From: an uncultured Muribaculaceae bacterium | GTDB taxonomy: Bacteria > Bacteroidota > Bacteroidia > Bacteroidales > Muribaculaceae | Direction: 5' to 3' | Assembly: GCA_905207535.1 (NCBI GenBank) | Contig: CAJLLX010000008.1 | Span: 1 to 37,775 of the forward strand | DNA: 37,775 nucleotides | Shown: one piece after another, positions 16,509 through 24,782 of the stretch | Layout: the number at the start of each line of letters is the position of its first letter | Position numbering within the stretch: the stretch's first letter is position 1 | Notes under the pieces: generated by a model | What the model was told of the DNA's origin: nothing | What the model saw: only the letters and a program-made list of their open reading frames with translations | Database searches by the model: none | Translations under genes and position numbers: made by a program

Positions 16509-19349
16509 ATGAAAAAATTTTTCCGGAAAGCGATGCTGTTCGCGCTGGCTCTGACGGGATTCACCGCCATGGCTCAGATGGATCAGCCGCTGCCTGTGGA
16601 TCAGGCAGTTCGCACAGGCAAGCTCCCCAACGGACTTACCTACTACATCCGTCACAACGAGATGCCCAAGGGACAGGCCGACTTCTACATCGCCCAGAAA
16701 GTCGGTTCGATTCTTGAGGAGGACAACCAGCGCGGTCTGGCCCACTTCCTCGAGCATATGTGCTTCAACGGCACCGAAAACTTCCCCGGCAACGACCTGG
16801 TGAAGTGGCTGGAGAGCGTGGGTGTGAAGTTCGGCCAAAACCTCAACGCCTACACCTCGATCGACGAGACCGTCTACAACATCAGCAATGTGCCCACCGC
16901 CCGTGAGGCCGTAGTAGACTCCTGCCTCATCATCCTCCACGACTGGGCCGACGGCCTGCTCCTCGACCCCAAGGAGATCGACAAGGAGCGCGGTGTGATC
17001 CACGAAGAGTGGCGCTCGCGCAACGTGGGTCAGCAGCGCATCCTCGAGAAGGTGCTCCCCACCATGTATCCCGACTCGAAGTACGGCTACCGTCTGCCTA
17101 TCGGCACCATGGAGGTGGTAGACAACTTCCCCCCGCAGGCCCTGCGCGACTACTATGAGACATGGTATCGCCCCGACCAGCAGGGTATCATCGTGGTAGG
17201 CGACATCAATGTCGACTCTATCGAGCAGAAGATCAAGGATATCTTCTCGCCCATCAAGATGCCCGAGAACGCCAAAACCCGCGAATATGAGGAGGTGCCC
17301 GACACCGAAGGCACCATCTACGCCATCGGTGCCGATCCCGAGCAGCAGTACCCCATGTTCAGCATCTACTTCAAAAACGAGACCATGCCCCGCGAAGCCC
17401 GCAACAGCATGATCTATCTCGTCAGCGACTATGTCACCGACATGATAGCCTCTATGCTCAACGCCCGCTACACCGAGATGCAGTCGAACCCCGACGCCCC
17501 CTTCGCAGCTGCCTTCGCCGGATATGAGAACTATCTCGTAGCCAGCACCGAGGATGCACTCTCCATCGGCGGCGTGGCCAAGGGCGACGACATCATGCCC
17601 GCCTTCAAGAGCATCTACCGCGAACTGCTCCGCGCCGTACGCGGCGGATTCACCTTCTCGGAGTACGACCGCGCACGCAGCGAGTATCTCTCGCGCCTCG
17701 AGAAAGCCTACAACAACCGCAACCATACCGAAAACGACACCTACTCGCATGAGATCGTGCGCCACTTCATCGACAATGTGCCCATGCCCGGCATCGAGAC
17801 AGAGTATCAGATGATGAGCGGCATCGCCAACCAGATCCCCGTGGATGCCATCAATCAGAGCCTGCAGCAGCTCGTCACCGACGACAACCGCGTGGTGCTC
17901 ATGATGCTTCCCGAGAAGGAAGGCGTAGTGATCCCCACCGAGGAGCAGCTTGCCGCCGCCATGGGCGAGGTTAACGCCGAAAACATCGAGCCATTTGTCG
18001 ACGAGGTTAAGGCCGAGCCGCTCATCCCGCAGCTCCCCGCTCCCGGCAAGATCGTGAAAGAGGAGCCCGTTGAGGCCTGGGGCGCTACCCGTCTGGTGCT
18101 CAGCAACGGCGTCAACGTCATCGTCAAGACCACCGACTTCAAGGGCGACGAGATCCTCTTCGACGCTCAGGCCCTCGGCGGCACATCGGTATTCCCTGAC
18201 AGCTACGCCAACACACTCATCGCCTATCCTGTGCTCTCCGAGCAGAGCGGCCTCGGCGACTACACCTACAAGGATATGCAGAAGTATCTCCAGGGCAAGC
18301 AGGTGAGCGTATCGAGCGAGTTCGACAACTATGTGCGCGACATCGCCGGAAGCACCACTCCCAAGGACCTCAAGACAGCTATGGAGATGATCTATATGAC
18401 CTTCACCGGCTTCAACATCACCCCCGAAGAGTTCCTCGCATCGCAGAAGCAGTATGAGGGAATCCTGAAAAATCAGGAGACCAATCCCCAGTACATCTTC
18501 CAGCGCGACCTCCAGAAGACCCTCTACTCCAATCCCCGCGCTCAGGCCCTCTCATGCGAGGCTATCGAAGGTGCAACCCTCGAGCAGACCCTCGACATCG
18601 CACACAAGATGACCGCCAACGCCGCCGACTACACCTTCTTCTTCATCGGCAACATCGACATGGACACCTTCCGTCCGCTCGTTGAGCAGTACATCGCCAC
18701 TCTCCCCGCCGACGCCAAGACAGCCACCAAGGCTCCGCAGTTTGTAGAGTCGCTCAACATCAAGCCCGGCGACAAGGAGACAGTCTACACCACCTCTATG
18801 GAGCAGCCCCAGACCTATGTGGCAATCCTCGAATACGGCAACCTACCCTACACCGCCAAGAGCCGCGCCACCGCTATGGTAGCAGGTCAGATCCTCTCGA
18901 GCCGTCTGCTCGACAAGGTGCGCGAGGAGATGGGCGCCGTCTATTCCATCTGGGCCAGCGGCAACATGCAGCGCGTAGCCGGCAAGGAGAACACCGTGAT
19001 GCAGAGCGTCTTCCCCATGAAGCCCGAGATGCGTCAGCAGGTGCTCGACTACATCGCACAGGAGTTCAAGGCCATGGAAAGCAACGTCACCCCCGAGGAG
19101 CTTTCTAAAGTGGTAGAATTCGCAGTGAAGAATGTCGCCGAACAGCAGCGCCAGAACGAAGCCTGGCTCAACGCCATGGCCGGCGAGGCCCTCAACGGCG
19201 TGGACACCTTCCACGGCGCCGAGGAGATGTACAAAGCCATGACTGTGGAGGACATCCAGAACTTTATGAAGCAGCTCAACGCCGACGGCACCTACCGCGT
19301 AGTGCTCCTCGAGCCTACCGCCGCCCCCGCTGAAGCTCCCGCCAAATAA
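16509..19349 (+). CDS. M16-family zinc metallopeptidase (PqqL-type)
   Basis: A 946-residue secreted peptidase. It has a signal peptide (MKKFFRKAMLFALALTGFTAMAQ). The inverted zinc motif HFLEH (H79-H83) is followed by the conserved NG.E.FPGNDLVKWLESVG stretch. The protein contains both M16 halves: an active N-terminal pair of domains (about 30-480) and an inactive C-terminal pair (about 530-930), the latter with EFDNYVRDIAGSTTPKDL and LDKVREEMGAVYSIWASG. Such enzymes degrade peptides in the periplasm. The start at 16509 was chosen for the signal peptide; the frame is open further upstream but without protein character. Two hairpins follow the stop codon, the second a strong terminator. Confidence 0.93.
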   Translation: MKKFFRKAMLFALALTGFTAMAQMDQPLPVDQAVRTGKLPNGLTYYIRHNEMPKGQADFYIAQKVGSILEEDNQRGLAHFLEHMCFNGTENFPGNDLVKWLESVGVKFGQNLNAYTSIDETVYNISNVPTAREAVVDSCLIILHDWADGLLLDPKEIDKERGVIHEEWRSRNVGQQRILEKVLPTMYPDSKYGYRLPIGTMEVVDNFPPQALRDYYETWYRPDQQGIIVVGDINVDSIEQKIKDIFSPIKMPENAKTREYEEVPDTEGTIYAIGADPEQQYPMFSIYFKNETMPREARNSMIYLVSDYVTDMIASMLNARYTEMQSNPDAPFAAAFAGYENYLVASTEDALSIGGVAKGDDIMPAFKSIYRELLRAVRGGFTFSEYDRARSEYLSRLEKAYNNRNHTENDTYSHEIVRHFIDNVPMPGIETEYQMMSGIANQIPVDAINQSLQQLVTDDNRVVLMMLPEKEGVVIPTEEQLAAAMGEVNAENIEPFVDEVKAEPLIPQLPAPGKIVKEEPVEAWGATRLVLSNGVNVIVKTTDFKGDEILFDAQALGGTSVFPDSYANTLIAYPVLSEQSGLGDYTYKDMQKYLQGKQVSVSSEFDNYVRDIAGSTTPKDLKTAMEMIYMTFTGFNITPEEFLASQKQYEGILKNQETNPQYIFQRDLQKTLYSNPRAQALSCEAIEGATLEQTLDIAHKMTANAADYTFFFIGNIDMDTFRPLVEQYIATLPADAKTATKAPQFVESLNIKPGDKETVYTTSMEQPQTYVAILEYGNLPYTAKSRATAMVAGQILSSRLLDKVREEMGAVYSIWASGNMQRVAGKENTVMQSVFPMKPEMRQQVLDYIAQEFKAMESNVTPEELSKVVEFAVKNVAEQQRQNEAWLNAMAGEALNGVDTFHGAEEMYKAMTVEDIQNFMKQLNADGTYRVVLLEPTAAPAEAPAK

Positions 19350-19364
19350 TCCCCTGAAATCCAC

Positions 19365-19387
19365 GATACCGCTGCGGCAGCGGTATC
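19365..19387. other. Perfect 11-bp hairpin
   Basis: GATACCGCTGC (19365-19375) is repeated in inverse at 19377-19387, just after the protease stop codon and before the terminator. It may be an mRNA-stabilising 3' structure. Confidence 0.5.
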
Positions 19388-19403
19388 ATCAATAACCCAC
19401 CTA

Positions 19404-19447
19404 AGGCGGTGTGTCAAAACCCTGCGTTTTGACACACCGCCTTTTTT
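19404..19447 (+). terminator. Rho-independent terminator of the M16 protease gene
   Basis: AGGCGGTGTGTCAAAA pairs with TTTTGACACACCGCCT around the loop CCCTGCG. A run of T follows the stem. Confidence 0.88.
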
Positions 19448-19453
19448 CGCCCA

Positions 19454-19477
19454 TCACTTAATCGCAGTATTTTGTAT
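19454..19477 (+). repeat. Left copy of a 24-bp direct repeat bracketing the AT-rich island
   Basis: The repeat starts TCACTTAATCGCAGT and matches 32412-32435 at 23 of 24 positions (one A/T difference). The right copy runs into the start codon of the fic gene. The DNA between the copies has lower GC than the flanks. Confidence 0.65.
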
Positions 19478-19494
19478 TATTGCTGTTTACGGTG

Positions 19495-19529
19495 CAAAAT
19501 TCGCCAACTATTATTTCATGGGTTTATCA
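19495..19529 (-). promoter_or_regulatory. Orphan phosphate-box promoter copy at the left border
   Basis: On the minus strand two 11-mers, TGATAAACCCA (19529-19519) and TGAAATAATAG (19518-19508), are followed by 5 nt and GAATTTTG (19502-19495). It is a close copy of the promoter before the TonB receptor gene (23953-23987). The first base of its -7 element has changed from T to G. It points towards the 3' end of the M16 gene, where no minus-strand gene exists. Confidence 0.6.
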
Positions 19530-19637
19530 GTTTTGTTTAGCTTTTGTGAAACTTACTGATGTCATTATATACAGAAATCCTCACGACCAATTTTAATCAA
19601 ATGGATGGTGAGGATAGTAACAGAAGGGATATATACG

Positions 19638-21137
19638 TTAATAGACTGTGTTCTGGGGGTCGAAGTTTGTCCAGCCTTGAAGCCAGTTGTCGGATGTATC
19701 CTTGAAAGCGCCTATGTATCCGCCTTTACCGTCCGAGAGCATCGTGGAAGGACAATAATTCTGGCCAAGACCTGCGGGATCGGTGAGGTTGAGAGCGACC
19801 TCGGTCATGACCTTGTCGTTAGGATTCGACAGGAAGAAGGTGTGGGAGAATGATTCTCGGCCTTTGTCCTCAGTACCGGCCGCAAGGTCTATGAAATAAT
19901 CCTCATATACTTTGTTTTTGTCGGAGCCGATTATATCCATACCTGCAAATATAATATTGTCGAGTTTGAAGTCTCCTGCCTTGGCATATTTCACGGTATT
20001 GCCTTTCTCCCCATCGACAATCAGACCAATGGGATAACCTACGGCAAGAGTATTGGCTACATTGAGTTTGCTGCCACGGCGTATCTGCATGGCCGACTGG
20101 AATTTGCCGAGTTTCGAGCCATTGTCGGGGAACATGTTGCCGGCCGTGATATAATCAGAACTGTTGCGGAAGTCTCCGTTCTTGGCGGTTTTAGGACCGA
20201 TGAATGTGACATGGCTGAAATGAGCTGACGTGAACGGGGCTGTCTCGGCACCGCTGGCGTTGTTGTCGCTCTCGAAACCGTTGCTCTGCGATGTATCGGC
20301 GATTCGAGGATCACGAACCGACAGACAGTATTCAACATTGCCGGAGAATCCGTTGTCGGTGTCAAACTCATCGTCCCAGCTTTTGTAAGCCACGAGGTAT
20401 TTACAGTTTACAGAACCACCGAACCATTCGTATGAATCATCGTTTGAGTATGATACCTGAATGTGGTCCACGGTCGTGCCGCTGCCAACCGAACCGAAAG
20501 TCAGGCCATTGATTTCCTTGTCGGTGTCGAAGGGATAACCGGCGAACTCTATACGTACATAGCGGTAGATGCCGGAGTTGTCGCTGTCGTTGTCACCTCC
20601 GTGGATTGTGGTCGGGCCACCCTCGATCTGCATTGTCTGCTGGTTGTTTCGGGCTTTTCCGCAGATGATGAGTCCGCCCCAGTCGCCGGGACGCCGCTGC
20701 CCGGGAGCCTGTGCCGAGGTCATTACCACCGGCGCGTCCTTCGTGCCGTTCATCTCGACATATCCTCCCGGTTCCACGATGAGCGAGGCCATAGTCTGCT
20801 TGTCGCCCTTGATGACGGTTCCGGCCGGTATGCGGAGTTTCGCTCCGGCATCCACATAGACCCATCCCTTGAGCAGATAGACACCCTTCTCAAGAGTCAC
20901 GTCGCCGGTAAAGTGGAAGTTCTGGGTACCATTGCCGAGTTCCTTGCCCTCGTTGAAGAGTATGCCCTTGCTGTAGGCCACATTCCCTTTGTAGGTCACT
21001 TCCGGGTCTGTGAACTTGGGCGAATCGGGTTCGTCGTTCGATGAGCAGGATGCCATTGCAAGTCCGGCTCCCACGGCAAGCGCCGCCATGAGCAGTCTGC
21101 CTGTGTTGATGATGTTGATGTTCATACTTTTTCTCAT
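19638..21137 (-). CDS. Surface lipoprotein paired with the TonB receptor
   Basis: A protein of 499 residues with a lipoprotein signal peptide; the lipidated Cys is residue 31 (MASCSSNDEPDSP). The body has features of a right-handed beta-helix: Gly/Asn-rich short strands, GVYLLKGWVYVDAGAKLRIPAG and GTVIKGDKQTMASLIVEPGG. It contains the WGGLIICGKA segment that recurs in a Bacteroidota lipoprotein family found beside TonB receptors; I state this from memory of the family. It lacks recognisable enzyme motifs. It begins 30 nt after the receptor stop codon, so both are read from the phosphate-box promoter upstream of the receptor. I infer that it binds a phosphate-containing ligand for that receptor. 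ATG at 21125 is an alternative start. Confidence 0.75.
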   Translation of the reverse strand: MRKSMNINIINTGRLLMAALAVGAGLAMASCSSNDEPDSPKFTDPEVTYKGNVAYSKGILFNEGKELGNGTQNFHFTGDVTLEKGVYLLKGWVYVDAGAKLRIPAGTVIKGDKQTMASLIVEPGGYVEMNGTKDAPVVMTSAQAPGQRRPGDWGGLIICGKARNNQQTMQIEGGPTTIHGGDNDSDNSGIYRYVRIEFAGYPFDTDKEINGLTFGSVGSGTTVDHIQVSYSNDDSYEWFGGSVNCKYLVAYKSWDDEFDTDNGFSGNVEYCLSVRDPRIADTSQSNGFESDNNASGAETAPFTSAHFSHVTFIGPKTAKNGDFRNSSDYITAGNMFPDNGSKLGKFQSAMQIRRGSKLNVANTLAVGYPIGLIVDGEKGNTVKYAKAGDFKLDNIIFAGMDIIGSDKNKVYEDYFIDLAAGTEDKGRESFSHTFFLSNPNDKVMTEVALNLTDPAGLGQNYCPSTMLSDGKGGYIGAFKDTSDNWLQGWTNFDPQNTVY

Positions 21138-21179
21138 TTTTTTGATTAGAAATTGTACTTTTTTTGATTAGAAATTATA
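21136..21179. repeat. 22-bp tandem duplication across the TonB receptor stop codon
   Basis: On the minus strand AATTTCTAATCAAAAAAA occurs twice in tandem with a 22-nt period. The first copy carries the last codons and the TAA of the receptor gene; the second copy lies in the gap before the lipoprotein gene. It looks like a replication slip. Confidence 0.6.
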
Positions 21180-23927
21180 TCCGATTGTTATGTTGAAATT
21201 GCGTCCCGGTTTGTAGCTCCGGGTTGTTTCTTCAATTGTTTTACCTTTCCCTTCGTTTGTCACTTCCTCAATTTGTTTGAAAAGGTATCTTTGAGCGAGG
21301 ATATCGCGTGCCGAAAGTTTTAGGCTCCATCTGCCGAACTTCTTCGACACCGATATATCAAGGCTATGGCGCGGCATCTCGTAGGAATTGGGGATGTTGC
21401 GTGCAGTGCCGTCGGATGCGGTACCGTAACGGTTGCCCACACCGGTGATGCGTTTCCCGATGATATTGTAGAGTAATGCGGCGTTCCAGCCGTATTCATC
21501 GTTATTATAGAACAGTCCTGCGTTCACTAAGTAGGGGGACTGTCCCTGCATCGGGCGGTCGATGTTGTTTGTGCCTTTGTCGAATGTAACCTGGCTTTTG
21601 ATCAGTGCTCCGTTGAGCGACAGCGAAAAGTCTCTGAGTCCGATGAAATCCAGGTTCTTGCGTATGTCGAGCTCCACACCGTAGCTGTTGGCTCCATTGG
21701 CGTTGATGAAAGAATATATGAGGTCGGTGCCACCGGCCACGGTATATGTCCACTCAATCGGATGGGCGAAATGCTTGTAGAAAAGCGCTACCGAGATCTG
21801 TTCCCCCCTGGAGGGATACCATTCCCAGCGGAGATCCACATTGTCGATTGTAGCCGCCTTCAGGTCAGAGTTACCCATCACGCTGCTGCCGAGGTCGAAG
21901 TCATAATATACCGATGAGGAAAGCTCGCGGAACTCGGGACGGTTGGTAGAGCGCCCGTAGGCGGCGCGGAGCTGGTGGCTGTCGGTTATATGGTATGTAA
22001 CATTTACCGACGGGAACAGCCCCGGATAGTCATAATCGGTCTTATGGAGGCTCTCCTCATACTGGCGGGTGTTCATCTCGAGGGTCTGGCGGCTGTATTC
22101 ATACCTCACACCGGCATGAATGTCGAATTTTCTCAAGGGAATGTCCGCTGAAAGATAGACCGCTCCGAGTATCTGATGCGCATTGTAGTTGTTGAGCCAG
22201 TTTACCTCCTCGTAAAGATAGAGTTTGTCATGCCCGTAATTTGAATCCGTCAAAAGGTCGCCCTGCACATCGGGATTGAACATGAATCCGTCTGGGAGGG
22301 TGTTGTCAGGCTGCCAGCCGTACTGGAACTGACGGGTGCGGTAGGCGCGGGTACGGTATTCTCCGTATATGCCGGTTTTAAGTATGGGTTTGATGACCGA
22401 GAAATCAAACTCATGCCGGTAATTTCCCGACAGTGACCCCGTGTGTTCGTTAAGCTTTGTAAATTCCCGGCCGATACGGTATATGCCCATAGTCTGCTCC
22501 GTGCGGTCGGTGCGCTCTATCAGTCTCCGGTCTGGCAGATTGCGTTGTGCAAAGGCATATCCGACGCTCCAGTCCACGCGGTCGGCATCGAATGTATGGC
22601 TGCCGGTGAACTGAGTGTTGAAAGTGGGGCGCGACGAGTGATAATATTCCATGTCGTTGATATTGTCGGCCTGCGCATTGAAACCGATGCGGTCGGAATA
22701 CCTGTTCTTGATGATTTGATTGAAGATGTTTTTCCACTCAAACAGATGGATGCCTCCAGAAGGACGGAAAGACAGGTTCAGCATCGCCCCGTAGCGTATC
22801 TCCCGGGTATATTGGTTGTCGGAAGCCTTTCGCAGCGGTACGCTCTTGTCGTTGGATACATCGTACGGACCATAGAGCGAATTCTCCATATTCAGCAATG
22901 TCCGGTAGCTGTTCGAGAAATTCAGTGCCGCCACAAGCCACATCTGCCCGTCACCTATGAGCCAGGACTGATTGTATCCGGCACTTGCCTTAAGGTCGGC
23001 AACGGGATGTATGGTCTTAACCCACCAGTTGTTGTCCAGAGCACTTGCCAACGGATCGATTCTTCCTTCAAATCCGGGATAACTCACTAACGGCGCGTCA
23101 AGTCCGCCGGCAGGGAAGGCAAACCTGCCTCCGGCCTTTACAAACTCACGGAAATGTGTCCTGTCGTTTATGCCTGCGCCGACAGAGATGTCGAAGCCGG
23201 TTTTCAACGGTTGCCTTTTGGTATTGACCATCACGAAACCGCCGGTGAAGTCGGCGGGATATTCCGGAGCGGGGCTTTTGACAATCACCATATTGTCGAT
23301 CTGGCTGCTCGGGATGATGTCGAATGAGAAAGCGCGGGAGTCTGCCTCGGAACTCGGCACCGCGCTACCGTTGAGCCATACATTGTTGTATCGCTGCGAC
23401 AAGCCTCTGACCATAACAAACTTATCTTCAATAATCGAAATGCCCGGCACTCTTCTTATAACTTCCGAAGCATCTTTGTCCTGCGTCTTGGCGATTTGTT
23501 GCGACGAAACACCTGTCTGCACTACATTGCTTTTCTTTTCCTCCTCTATCATGGCAGCCTCGGTATCCCTTCGTGCGACAGCCACTACTGTCACTTCGGA
23601 CAATGAAGTGACATCCGGCATCATAGGAATGTCAAGTATCAGCTCTTCCATTCCTAAAGGTACCTGATGCGAGATTACCGTATCACGGTATCCTATATAC
23701 TTTATTGCAAAATCATATTTCCCTGCGGTGAGCTGCAATGTATAATGACCGTCTATATCTGTCGATGCCCCCTGCGTATGGTTACCCGCTATGACCGTCG
23801 CGCCAATAAGCGGTTCATTTGTAGCCGAATCATAGACTCTTCCTTTGACTATGCCGGCATCCATATTGACCGTGGAAACGAGCATTGACAAAGTCATTAC
23901 GCATACATGTAATTTTTTACAATTCAT
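21168..23927 (-). CDS. TonB-dependent receptor with CarboxypepD_reg-like domain
   Basis: A 919-residue outer-membrane receptor. After the signal peptide comes a carboxypeptidase-regulatory-like domain (about 28-110: GIVKGRVYDSATNEPLIGATV, then STDIDGHYTLQLTAG). Then comes the plug (about 150-260), with RRVPGISIIEDKFVMVRGLSQ, YNNVWLNGSAVPSSEADSRA and ADFTGGFVMV. A barrel follows and ends in a Phe (FNITIGYNF). No SusD homologue is next to it; its partner is the beta-helix-like lipoprotein downstream. It starts 25 nt after a -7 element that is preceded by the paired 11-bp box shared with the phosphate transporter genes. I infer it takes up a phosphate-containing compound under Pi limitation; the ligand itself cannot be read from sequence. 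Confidence 0.9.
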   Translation of the reverse strand: MNCKKLHVCVMTLSMLVSTVNMDAGIVKGRVYDSATNEPLIGATVIAGNHTQGASTDIDGHYTLQLTAGKYDFAIKYIGYRDTVISHQVPLGMEELILDIPMMPDVTSLSEVTVVAVARRDTEAAMIEEEKKSNVVQTGVSSQQIAKTQDKDASEVIRRVPGISIIEDKFVMVRGLSQRYNNVWLNGSAVPSSEADSRAFSFDIIPSSQIDNMVIVKSPAPEYPADFTGGFVMVNTKRQPLKTGFDISVGAGINDRTHFREFVKAGGRFAFPAGGLDAPLVSYPGFEGRIDPLASALDNNWWVKTIHPVADLKASAGYNQSWLIGDGQMWLVAALNFSNSYRTLLNMENSLYGPYDVSNDKSVPLRKASDNQYTREIRYGAMLNLSFRPSGGIHLFEWKNIFNQIIKNRYSDRIGFNAQADNINDMEYYHSSRPTFNTQFTGSHTFDADRVDWSVGYAFAQRNLPDRRLIERTDRTEQTMGIYRIGREFTKLNEHTGSLSGNYRHEFDFSVIKPILKTGIYGEYRTRAYRTRQFQYGWQPDNTLPDGFMFNPDVQGDLLTDSNYGHDKLYLYEEVNWLNNYNAHQILGAVYLSADIPLRKFDIHAGVRYEYSRQTLEMNTRQYEESLHKTDYDYPGLFPSVNVTYHITDSHQLRAAYGRSTNRPEFRELSSSVYYDFDLGSSVMGNSDLKAATIDNVDLRWEWYPSRGEQISVALFYKHFAHPIEWTYTVAGGTDLIYSFINANGANSYGVELDIRKNLDFIGLRDFSLSLNGALIKSQVTFDKGTNNIDRPMQGQSPYLVNAGLFYNNDEYGWNAALLYNIIGKRITGVGNRYGTASDGTARNIPNSYEMPRHSLDISVSKKFGRWSLKLSARDILAQRYLFKQIEEVTNEGKGKTIEETTRSYKPGRNFNITIGYNF

Positions 23928-23952
23928 ATTCTCGCTGTCATTTTTTCTGCCG

Positions 23953-23987
23953 CAAAATTATGGACATAATGTTTCATGGTTTTATCA
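23953..23987 (-). promoter_or_regulatory. Phosphate-box promoter of the TonB receptor operon
   Basis: On the minus strand the 11-mers TGATAAAACCA (23987-23977) and TGAAACATTAT (23976-23966) are followed by 5 nt and the -7 element TAATTTTG (23960-23953). The same spacing is found before the phosphate transporter and the PhoU-like genes. The half-site occupies the place of the -33 element, as in promoters activated by PhoB-type regulators. Confidence 0.7.
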
Positions 23988-24021
23988 GTTTTGTTTAGAT
24001 TTTATGAAATAAATTGTATCA

Positions 24022-24043
24022 TTAAACTTTTATTAAACTTTTG
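24022..24043. promoter_or_regulatory. Exact 11-bp tandem repeat upstream of the response regulator gene
   Basis: TTAAACTTTTA is followed at once by TTAAACTTTTG, giving a period of 11 bp. This is the spacing that OmpR/PhoB-family regulators use. It lies 31 nt before the -7 element of the regulator gene and could serve autoregulation. Its sequence differs from the TGAAA-type half-sites. Confidence 0.45.
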
Positions 24044-24074
24044 AGCATTAGGACAGCATTTGACCTATTATTAG

Positions 24075-24082
24075 TAATTTTG
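24075..24082 (+). promoter_or_regulatory. -7 element immediately before the response regulator start
   Basis: TAATTTTGC is a perfect TAnnTTTG ending only 4 nt before the ATG at 24087. If it is the active promoter, the transcript would begin at or very near the start codon. Confidence 0.55.
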
Positions 24083-24086
24083 CGGC

Positions 24087-24782
24087 ATGGAAGAAAAAAA
24101 GAAAATACTTGTGGTGGATGATGAGGAGGCTCTGTGTGACGGCCTCGGATTCAATCTTGAAGCGGAAGGCTATCAGGTTGACATGGCGTATAGCGCGGAG
24201 GAGGCTCTTGCCCTCAACCTTGCCGCCTATGACCTGATACTCCTTGATATTATGATGGGGGAAATATCCGGGACTCAACTGGCACGCATAATGAAGTCGA
24301 ATCCGGCAACTGCCTCCGTTCCCATCATATTCTGCACGGCCAAAGACACGGAGGAGGATATGATTGCCGGTCTCGACCTCGGAGCAGACGACTACATAAT
24401 GAAGCCTTATTCTCTTAATGCCGTACTCGCTCGTGTTCGTACTGTGCTTCGCCGGACTGGGGCTTCTGTCGCACCCGCCAAAACGGATTCAGATCTTGTT
24501 TCATACAAAGGATTGGTACTGTCTGCCAAAAACAGGACTTGCACGGTTGACGGAACAGAGGTGAAAATGCCCAAAAAAGAGTTTGAGATACTGCTTAAAC
24601 TCATTTCCAACCGTGGACAGATTTTCACCCGTGCGGACCTGCTGAACGAGATATGGCCCGACGAGGTTGTGGTGCTTGACAGGGTTGTTGACGTGAACAT
24701 AACCCGCATCCGTCAGAAGATAGGAATCTACGGCAAGAATATAGTAACCCGATCAGGATACGGTTATGGGTTCATTGAATAA
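24087..24782 (+). CDS. OmpR/PhoB-family response regulator
   Basis: A 231-residue two-component regulator. The receiver domain (1-120) has the acidic pocket D11, D12, the phosphoacceptor D54 (LILLDIMM), T85 and K107. The C-terminal winged-helix domain (about 130-231) shows LSAKNRTCTVDGTEVKMPKKEFEI in two parts and the recognition helix near DRVVDVNITRIRQKIG. The winged-helix type binds direct repeats, usually 11 bp apart. Its gene sits between the TonB receptor operon and the phosphate-import genes. The 11-bp boxes before those genes make it the likely activator, functionally a PhoB (inference from position, not from sequence identity). The sensor kinase gene overlaps its 3' end by 17 nt. Confidence 0.92.
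   Translation: MEEKKKILVVDDEEALCDGLGFNLEAEGYQVDMAYSAEEALALNLAAYDLILLDIMMGEISGTQLARIMKSNPATASVPIIFCTAKDTEEDMIAGLDLGADDYIMKPYSLNAVLARVRTVLRRTGASVAPAKTDSDLVSYKGLVLSAKNRTCTVDGTEVKMPKKEFEILLKLISNRGQIFTRADLLNEIWPDEVVVLDRVVDVNITRIRQKIGIYGKNIVTRSGYGYGFIE

Noticed and set aside
16464..17765. A 433-residue minus-strand ORF opposite the M16 protease
   Set aside because: Same kind of antisense shadow; the plus-strand frame has the HxxEH motif and signal peptide.
24048..24074. Searching for the same TGAAA box 27 nt before the regulator's -7 element
   Set aside because: The sequence there (TTAGGACAGCA, TTTGACCTATT) does not fit the half-site pattern shared by the other three promoters.
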